NCBI GenBank assembly: GCA_015067995.1
Contig: SVLJ01000014.1
Location: 1 to 64,000 of the forward strand
Reading direction: 5' to 3'
Origin: Oscillospiraceae bacterium
Lineage (GTDB): Bacteria > Bacillota > Clostridia > Oscillospirales > Oscillospiraceae
Length of the DNA: 64,000 bases
Shown here: piece after piece, positions 58,738 to 64,000 of the stretch
How the letters are laid out: each line of letters begins with the position of its first letter
Position numbering within the stretch: the stretch's first letter is position 1
Made by a program: the position numbers and the translations under genes
The notes under the pieces: generated by a model
Databases searched by the model: none
Seen by the model: the letters and a program-made list of their open reading frames with translations, nothing else
What the model was told of the DNA's origin: nothing

Positions 58738-58908
58738 AATCAAATGTACCTCTTTCTGAAATGATGATAAAAATACAAAAGGCACGGCCCGTGTATCAAT
58801 GCGGATACACGGGTCATGCCGTTATATATCAGAATAATTCGTGCGCAGGGGTCAGCAGTACTATCGCCGTCGTCCATTGCCGGGAAGTGTCTCCTTTAAC
58901 TAAAACTG
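58738..58908 (-). promoter_or_regulatory. Attenuator-type leader before the CorC/HlyC-type gene
   Basis: A 170-nt leader with an A/G-rich 5' part, a central G/C-rich region (GGCAATGGACGACGGC, TAGTACTGCTGACC) and a strong terminator before the start codon. Since the gene is predicted to handle divalent metal, a metal-sensing RNA is a fair guess, but I could not match M-box, yybP-ykoY or NiCo consensus motifs. Confidence 0.5.
58769..58820 (-). terminator. Intrinsic terminator in the CorC/HlyC leader
   Basis: On the minus strand GGCATGACCCGTGTATC pairs with GATACACGGGCCGTGCC (a small internal mismatch) around a six-base loop, followed by TTTTGTATTTTT. It lies 30 bases before the start codon, so it must be conditional. 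Confidence 0.8.
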
Positions 58909-58914
58909 TGAGGC

Positions 58915-58943
58915 ATTCTACCACATGCCGCGAGAGCGGTCAA
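58915..58943 (-). promoter_or_regulatory. Sigma-A promoter of the CorC/HlyC-type gene
   Basis: On the minus strand TTGACC (58943-58938), 17-bp spacer, TAGAAT (58920-58915); transcription would start near 58908. Confidence 0.75.
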
Positions 58944-58984
58944 GAGAAATCTGTTAAAAATATGCAAAGAAAGTGCCGACTGAT

Positions 58985-59018
58985 CAAAAACTTCCCGCTG
59001 CAAACGCAGCGGGAAGTT
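58985..59018 (-). terminator. Terminator of the maltodextrin-type operon
   Basis: AACTTCCCGCTGC pairs perfectly with GCAGCGGGAAGTT (13 bp, loop of four) and on the minus strand ends in TTTTT. Confidence 0.88.
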
Positions 59019-59026
59019 GGAAACGA

Positions 59027-60214
59027 TCAGAATTCCAGATTCATGCCGGTGGCGGGATCGAAGACGTGAGCCACGTCGCCGCCGAAGGAGAAGGACACGG
59101 GAGAACCGATGGTGAGCATGTTCTTCTGCTCCTCGGTCAGGCCCATGGTCTGGACGATGATGATGGTGTCACGCTCACAGGCGGTGGCATGGACATGGAC
59201 GGCGCTGCCCATCATCTCGGTGACGTCCACCACGCCGCTGATCATGCTGCCGGCGTTGCCGGTGAGGGAGATGTGCTCGGGACGCACGCCCAGAACGATG
59301 GCCTGAGGCTGCACGTTCTTCTTTGCCAGATTGGCCTGCTTCTCATCCGAGAGCACCACCTTGGCGCTGCCCAGCACCACGGCGTACTTGCCGTCTTCCT
59401 TCACCAGCCGGGCGTCATAGGTATTCATGCGGGGCATGCCGATAAAGCCTGCCACGAACAGGTTGGCGGGATGGTCAAAGACCTCCTGGGGAGTGCCTAC
59501 CTGCTGGATGACGCCGTCCTTCATGATGACGATGCGGTCGCCCAGGGTCATGGCTTCGGTCTGGTCGTGAGTAACATAGATGAAGGTGGTGTTGATGCTC
59601 TGGCGCAGCTTGATGATCTCGGCGCGCATCTGGTTGCGCAGCTTGGCATCCAGGTTACTGAGGGGCTCGTCCATCAGCAGCACCTTGGGCTCACGGACGA
59701 TGGCACGGCCGATGGCCACGCGCTGACGCTGGCCGCCGGAGAGGTTCTTGGGTTTGCGCTCCAGATACTGGGTGATGTCCAAGGTGGCGGCAGCCTCGCG
59801 GACGCGGCGGTCGATCTCATCCTTGGGGAACTTGCGCAGCTTCAGGGGGAATGCCATGTTCTCATACACGGTCATGTGGGGATACAGAGCGTAGCTCTGG
59901 AACACCATGGCGATGTCGCGGTTCTTGGGCTCCACGTCGTTCATCAGCTGACCGTCGATGAGCAGCTCACCGCCGGAGATATCCTCCAGACCGGCCACCA
60001 TGCGCAGGGTGGTGGACTTGCCGCAGCCGGAGGGGCCGACCAGAACGATGAATTCCTTGTCGGCAATCTCCAGATTGAAGTCCTGCACCGCCAGAACGCC
60101 TTCCTCGGTGATCTTCAGGTTGGTCTTTTTCTCGGCCTCGCCCTTCTTCTTTTTCTTGTTGGTCTCAATGTGGGGATAAACCTTCTTGATATGATTTAAA
60201 GTCACGCTTGCCAT
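59027..60214 (-). CDS. Carbohydrate ABC importer ATPase (MalK/MsmK/UgpC family)
   Basis: A 395-residue ATPase: Walker A LVGPSGCGKSTTLRM, Q-loop FQSYALYPHMTVYEN, signature LSGGQRQRVAIGRAI, Walker B LLMDEPLSNLD, switch His YVTHDQTEAM, followed by a MalK-type regulatory TOBE domain (residues 240-395). A charged insert (ETNKKKKKGEAEKK) at residues 17-31 between the first two strands is longer than in most relatives. Such ATPases can serve several sugar importers. Its start overlaps the end of malQ by 13 bases. Confidence 0.93.
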   Translation of the reverse strand: MASVTLNHIKKVYPHIETNKKKKKGEAEKKTNLKITEEGVLAVQDFNLEIADKEFIVLVGPSGCGKSTTLRMVAGLEDISGGELLIDGQLMNDVEPKNRDIAMVFQSYALYPHMTVYENMAFPLKLRKFPKDEIDRRVREAAATLDITQYLERKPKNLSGGQRQRVAIGRAIVREPKVLLMDEPLSNLDAKLRNQMRAEIIKLRQSINTTFIYVTHDQTEAMTLGDRIVIMKDGVIQQVGTPQEVFDHPANLFVAGFIGMPRMNTYDARLVKEDGKYAVVLGSAKVVLSDEKQANLAKKNVQPQAIVLGVRPEHISLTGNAGSMISGVVDVTEMMGSAVHVHATACERDTIIIVQTMGLTEEQKNMLTIGSPVSFSFGGDVAHVFDPATGMNLEF

Positions 60215-61701
60215 GCGCGCTCACTCCTTCCATAAATCCGGGCCATACCGGCGAGCTTTTCAGCCAAAGCTTCGTCGAGCTGCCCTTTTTTCATTCTCCA
60301 TTGCCAGTTGCCGCCCAGAACACCGGGCACATTCATACGGGCGCCTGCGCCCAGCCCCAGATAATCCTGCATCTGTGCCACAAACAGATCTGCCACGGAG
60401 CTCATGCCGCCCCGGAGGATACCCCAGTGGAAACCCTCCTGCTCGTTGAGGCCCAGATACCGGACGGCCATATCGATGTCCGCGGCATCGGCTTCTTCCT
60501 TCCAGAGCAGAATAGGGGGATTGTCGTGGGTACCTGCGTAGCACACGCAGTTGGAATCGTAGGTATGAGGCAGGTAGTTGCTGGGTTCACGGGAATCAAA
60601 GGCGAATTCCAGCACCTTCATTCCGGGCAGACCGGAATCCTTCAGGAGCTGATGGACCTCCGGCGTCAGGAAGCCCAGATCCTCCGCAATGAAGCGGATG
60701 TTGGGGAACCAGCTGATCAGCACACGCATCAGATCCATGCCGGGGCCCTTGACCCACCGGCCGTCCTTGGCGGTTTTTGCGCCGTAGGGAACGGCCCAGT
60801 AGCTTTCCAGACCGCGGAAATGGTCGATGCGCAGTACATCGTACAGCCTGGCAGCGCCGGCGATCCGGCGAATCCACCAGCCGTAACCGTCGCGTTTCAT
60901 GACGTCCCAGTTGTAGAGGGGGTTACCCCACAGCTGACCGTCTGCGCTGAAGGAGTCCGGCGGACAGCCGGAGACCTCAATGGGTACGTTGCGCTCATCC
61001 AGCTGGAAGCTGCCGGGCTCTGCCCAGACGTCAGCGGAGTCCATGGCCACATAGATGGGCATGTCGCCGATGATGCCAACACCTTTGCTGTGTGCGTAGG
61101 TGCGCAGCCGATCCCACTGCTGATAGAACAGGTACTGGATATAGGTGAACAGACGGATGTCCTCTGCCAGCTCCCTGCGATAGCGCTCCACAGCGGCGGG
61201 ACGGTGGAGCCGGATGTCCTCATCGGGCCATTCCGTCCATGCCACCATGCCGAAGCGGCGCTTCAGGGCCATGAAGAGAACGTAATCCTCCAGCCAGCCG
61301 GCGTTTTCCTTTGCGAAGGCCAACACAGCTTTTTCGTCCTGTGCCCAGCCGCGCTGCAAGGCTTTTTCCAGCAGGACGAAGCGGTTGTCGTAGATTGTTT
61401 TGTAATCCACACGGGTGGGATCACTGCCCCAGTCCACGCTGTTCAGCTCGTCCTGTGTCACAAGGCCGTCATTTTTCAGCGTGACCAGATCCACAAAGTA
61501 GGGGTTTCCGGCATAGGCGGAAAAGCTCTGATAGGGGGAGTCACCGTAGCTGGTGGGTCCCACCGGCAGCAGCTGCCACCAGAAATGCTGGGACGCCGCC
61601 AGAAAATCCACAAAATCGTAGGCTTCCTGACCCAGTGTACCGATGCCGTAGGGGGAGGGGAGTGCGGAGATAGGCATTAAAATGCCGCAGCTTCTTTCCA
61701 T
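60202..61701 (-). CDS. malQ: 4-alpha-glucanotransferase
   Basis: A 499-residue GH77 amylomaltase that disproportionates maltodextrins. Signatures: SPYGIGTLGQEAYDFVDFL, PVGPTSYGDSPYQSFSAYAGNP, IGDMPIYVAMDSADVW, RIDHFRGLESYWAVP (catalytic Asp nucleophile), RFIAEDLGFL (acid/base Glu) and CYAGTHDNPP. The length is normal. ATG 61701 (MERSCGILMPISALPS) follows AAGGCGGTG; the frame to 61743 overlaps the permease end. It processes the sugars taken up by the transporter encoded around it. Confidence 0.95.
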   Translation of the reverse strand: MERSCGILMPISALPSPYGIGTLGQEAYDFVDFLAASQHFWWQLLPVGPTSYGDSPYQSFSAYAGNPYFVDLVTLKNDGLVTQDELNSVDWGSDPTRVDYKTIYDNRFVLLEKALQRGWAQDEKAVLAFAKENAGWLEDYVLFMALKRRFGMVAWTEWPDEDIRLHRPAAVERYRRELAEDIRLFTYIQYLFYQQWDRLRTYAHSKGVGIIGDMPIYVAMDSADVWAEPGSFQLDERNVPIEVSGCPPDSFSADGQLWGNPLYNWDVMKRDGYGWWIRRIAGAARLYDVLRIDHFRGLESYWAVPYGAKTAKDGRWVKGPGMDLMRVLISWFPNIRFIAEDLGFLTPEVHQLLKDSGLPGMKVLEFAFDSREPSNYLPHTYDSNCVCYAGTHDNPPILLWKEEADAADIDMAVRYLGLNEQEGFHWGILRGGMSSVADLFVAQMQDYLGLGAGARMNVPGVLGGNWQWRMKKGQLDEALAEKLAGMARIYGRSERAWQA

Positions 61702-61714
61702 GGGACGCACCGCC

Positions 61715-62569
61715 TTAGCCCTTAACGGCACCGGCAGCAACACCCTTGATGATATGCTTCTGGCAGGTAAGGTAGAAAATGATGACGGGGATGATGCTCA
61801 GCAGGATCAGAGCCATAGTGGCACCCAGATCCACAGTGCCGTAGCTGCCCTTGAGATACTGGATGTGGATGGGGATGGTGCGGTACTCGTTGATGTCCAG
61901 CACCAGATAGGGCAGCAGGTAGTCGTTCCAGACCCACATGATCTCCAGAATACCCACGGAGACCAGAGTGGGCTTCAGCATGGGGACCACCACGCAGAAG
62001 AAGGTGCGCAGGGGACCGCAGCCGTCAATGGCAGCGGCTTCTTCGATCTCCATGGGGATGCTCTTGACGAAGCCTGTGAACATGAATACCGCCAGACCTG
62101 CGCCGAAGCCCAGATAGATCACCGGTATGGTCCATGGCGTATTCAGATGCAGGGTGTCCGCCGTCTTGGACAGGGTGAACATGACCATCTGGAAGGGAAC
62201 CACCATGGAGAACACGCACAGGAAATAGATCACGCGGCAGAACAGGGAGTCCACACGGGCGATGTACCATGCGGCCATGGAGGTGCCGATGAGGATCAGC
62301 GCGGTGGAGAGCAGGGTGATCACCGTGCTGAACAGGGCGGATTTCCAGAAGGGATAGTTGCCGAAGGTCATGCCCTTGATGAAGTTGTCAAAGCCTGCAA
62401 AGCTCTCACCGCTGGGCCACCCGAAGGTATCGGTCTTGACAAAGGTGTTCACCTTGAAGGAGTTGATGGCCACCATCACCACGGGCAGCACATACAGGAT
62501 GCAGATGACGGCGAAGAAGATGCTCAGGGCGATCTTGCCGTACTTTTTCGAAGAAACAGAACGGATCAT
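61715..62569 (-). CDS. Carbohydrate ABC permease (MalG-like)
   Basis: A 284-residue permease with six helices; EAAAIDGCGPLRTFFCVVVPMLKP is the MalG-type EAA loop that docks on the ATPase. N-terminal KIALSIFFAVICILYVLPVVMVAINSFK is the usual first helix. It shares one base with the MalF-like gene and lies 13 bases before malQ. Confidence 0.93.
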   Translation of the reverse strand: MIRSVSSKKYGKIALSIFFAVICILYVLPVVMVAINSFKVNTFVKTDTFGWPSGESFAGFDNFIKGMTFGNYPFWKSALFSTVITLLSTALILIGTSMAAWYIARVDSLFCRVIYFLCVFSMVVPFQMVMFTLSKTADTLHLNTPWTIPVIYLGFGAGLAVFMFTGFVKSIPMEIEEAAAIDGCGPLRTFFCVVVPMLKPTLVSVGILEIMWVWNDYLLPYLVLDINEYRTIPIHIQYLKGSYGTVDLGATMALILLSIIPVIIFYLTCQKHIIKGVAAGAVKG

Positions 62570-63483
62570 TACTGCTGTACCTCCTTTTTACGGGTAGCGC
62601 GCAGCTGCAGCAGACCGATGGAAGCAACCAGAATGAAGAACAGGACTGCCTTGGCCTGCGCAACGCCGCGGGAATTGATGTTCTGACCGTAGAAGGTGTT
62701 GTAGATATTCAGCGCCAGCATCTCTGTAGTGTGAACGGAGGTACCGTCAGGATTGATGATGTAGGGCTGACCGCCTGTGAGGGCCAGGTTCTGGTCGAAG
62801 AGCTTGAAGCTGTTGGTCAGGGTCAGGAACACACAGATGGTGATGGAGGGCATCACGTTGGGGATGGTGACCTTGAACAGAGTCTGCCATGCGTTGGCGC
62901 CGTCGATGCGGGCTGCCTCCAGCATGTCCTCGGGAACGGCCTGCAGGCCGGCGATGTAGATGATCATCATATAGCCGATCTGCTGCCAGCACATCAGAAT
63001 GATCAGCCCCCAGAAGCCCCATGTGGTGTTCATCAGGATGGAGGTCTGGTACATGTCAAGAAAGCCGTCGAAGATCATGCTCCAGATATAGCCCAGCACG
63101 ATGCCGCCGATGAGGTTGGGCATGAAGAACACCGTGCGGAACAGGTTGGCGCCCTTGATCTTCTGGGTCAGGGCATATGCCACTGCAAAGGCCAGCACAT
63201 TGATCAGCACCAGAGAAACCAGGGCGAATACGGCGGTATAGCCGAAGGAATAGAGGAAGTTTTCATCCTCAAGGATCTTGAGGTAGTTGGCAATGCCCAC
63301 CCACTTCCAGTTGCTGGTGGTCTTGAACTGCGTGAAGGACAGGAACATGCCCTGCAGGAAGGGCCACACGAAGCCAATGGCAAAGGAAGCTGCCATAGGC
63401 GCCATGAAGATGAGGAAATTCCGCTGCAATGGTCTGCGCAGATGGAGACTGCTGAGAGCACTGCTGCCGCGAGCCATTTTCAT
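62569..63483 (-). CDS. Carbohydrate ABC permease (MalF-like)
   Basis: A 304-residue permease with six helices and the EAA loop EAARIDGANAWQTLFKVTIPNVMP. NFLIFMAPMAASFAIGFVWPFLQGMFLSF is the typical start of the MalF/UgpA group without the large MalF loop. ATG 63483 follows AGGAG by eight bases. It is preceded by two hairpins that separate it from the binding-protein gene. Confidence 0.92.
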   Translation of the reverse strand: MKMARGSSALSSLHLRRPLQRNFLIFMAPMAASFAIGFVWPFLQGMFLSFTQFKTTSNWKWVGIANYLKILEDENFLYSFGYTAVFALVSLVLINVLAFAVAYALTQKIKGANLFRTVFFMPNLIGGIVLGYIWSMIFDGFLDMYQTSILMNTTWGFWGLIILMCWQQIGYMMIIYIAGLQAVPEDMLEAARIDGANAWQTLFKVTIPNVMPSITICVFLTLTNSFKLFDQNLALTGGQPYIINPDGTSVHTTEMLALNIYNTFYGQNINSRGVAQAKAVLFFILVASIGLLQLRATRKKEVQQ

Positions 63484-63512
63484 TGATTCAACTCCTAACT
63501 ACATGATATGGG

Positions 63513-63544
63513 CATACCCAAGGCCTCGTGCGGCCTTGGGTATG
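63513..63544 (-). terminator. Intergenic hairpin 1, binding protein to MalF-like gene
   Basis: A perfect 13-bp stem CATACCCAAGGCC / GGCCTTGGGTATG with a six-base loop. No U-tract on the minus strand; it may protect the upstream binding-protein message or attenuate. Confidence 0.55.
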
Positions 63545-63551
63545 ATGCGGA

Positions 63552-63580
63552 GAGCGGGGCGGCGTGTGCGCGCCCCGCTC
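63552..63580 (-). terminator. Intergenic hairpin 2, binding protein to MalF-like gene
   Basis: GAGCGGGGCG pairs with CGCCCCGCTC (10 bp), 15 bases after the binding-protein stop codon on the minus strand. Confidence 0.5.
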
Positions 63581-63594
63581 GGTATTGGTCAGAA

Positions 63595-64000
63595 TCAGCC
63601 GTTGGCAGCCTTGTACTGGACAGCCCAGCCGTCAATGAAAGCGGTGACGACCTTGGCCCAGTTGGCATCGGTGGGATCGGCGTCGTAGGCGTTCATAGCG
63701 GCGACAGCGGTCTCACGGTAAGCGTCAACGTTGGGCTGATAGTTGGTGGCCCACCACATATTGTAGTGGCCGTTGGCAGCGTACTCGTTGGCGATGGCCA
63801 GGAAGGGGTTGGAGGACTGAGCAGCGTTCTTGTAGGGCATGACACCGAAGGTGTCGACTGCCTTGCGGGAAGCGTCAGCGTCGGTGACCAGCCACTTCAT
63901 GAAGGCCAGAGTGGCCTCAATGTCGGCCTTGGAAGCCTTGGCGTTGACAGCCCAGTAGTTCTCGGTGCCGCAGTTCAGGCCGGCCTTCTCCTCGCCGGCA
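63595..64000 (-). CDS. Sugar ABC importer substrate-binding protein, C-terminal part
   Basis: The last 134 or so residues of an extracellular solute-binding protein of the MalE family; the frame is open to the window end. LNCGTENYWAVNAKASKADIEATLAFMKWLVTDADA and NPFLAIANEYAANGHYNMWWATNYQP are typical of its C-terminal lobe (bound-sugar tryptophans). It heads the operon with the MalF- and MalG-like permeases, malQ and the ATPase; hairpins after it suggest higher expression of the binding protein than of the membrane parts. Confidence 0.85.
   Translation of the reverse strand, partial: AGEEKAGLNCGTENYWAVNAKASKADIEATLAFMKWLVTDADASRKAVDTFGVMPYKNAAQSSNPFLAIANEYAANGHYNMWWATNYQPNVDAYRETAVAAMNAYDADPTDANWAKVVTAFIDGWAVQYKAANG

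Overview
The window looks like chromosome from a moderately GC-rich, endospore-forming, strictly anaerobic Clostridia, most likely an Oscillospirales/Oscillospiraceae gut bacterium. Reasons: Firmicutes sporulation genes (YlbJ, YqfC, YqfD, a SpoVK-like AAA ATPase), the scRNA-dnaX-ybaB arrangement, strong AGGAGG ribosome sites with sigma-A promoters of TTGaca-N17-TATaat type, and hydrogen metabolism through both [FeFe] and [NiFe] hydrogenases. No rRNA, CRISPR array, intact insertion sequence or prophage was seen.

Layout. 1-1.4 kb is debris: the end of a thioredoxin-fold gene, a chimeric MarR-like ORF, and C-terminal scraps of two membrane proteins. 1.5-5.3 kb holds a DUF1576 membrane protein, a HAD phosphatase and the nucleoside-salvage pair deoC-deoD. 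5.4-10.4 kb is a sporulation/RNA block (ylbJ on the minus strand, then yqfC-yqfD-phoH-GNAT-ybeY). 10.4-19.9 kb has recD2, a 600-base hairpin-rich spacer, an XRE regulator with comFC, an MreB/Mbl actin, an AAA ATPase, an LTA-synthase-like sulfatase and a membrane protein.

20.2-33.7 kb is the centrepiece: one roughly 13.5-kb unit encoding an Mbh-type (group 4) membrane-bound [NiFe] hydrogenase. It combines Mrp antiporter-like membrane subunits (MrpE, F, G, MbhD, MbhE, MrpB, C, D/MbhH), a NuoH-like subunit, small and large catalytic subunits, a two-cluster ferredoxin subunit and a NuoC-like subunit with the complete cofactor assembly set HypA, B, F, C, D, E. The large subunit is first and the NuoC-like gene last. 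The predicted role is ferredoxin-driven H2 evolution coupled to H+/Na+ movement.

33.8-48.6 kb (all minus strand apart from tRNA-Ala) carries pfkA, a DUF4127 lipoprotein, ybaB, dnaX, the SRP RNA, a group of small uncharacterised proteins beside a flotillin, an XRE regulator, and a giant FtsX-type permease with its ATPase. 48.9-50.5 kb is a monomeric group-B-like [FeFe] hydrogenase. 50.7-54.1 kb is a sugar-acid locus (IclR regulator with palindromic operators, Ldh-family oxidoreductase, a truncated KDPG aldolase, KDG kinase). 54.4-57.4 kb is an ABC importer headed by an iron-only-hydrogenase-system regulator (TM1266 family) behind a long structured leader ending in a terminator. 57.4-58.9 kb is a CorC/HlyC-type transporter, also behind an attenuator-like leader. 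59-64 kb is a maltodextrin-type ABC transporter operon with malQ, cut by the window end.

The most promising unexplained items are the two attenuator-type leaders, the hydrogenase operon with its extension-free large subunit, and the hairpin-rich spacer at 12.7-13.3 kb.
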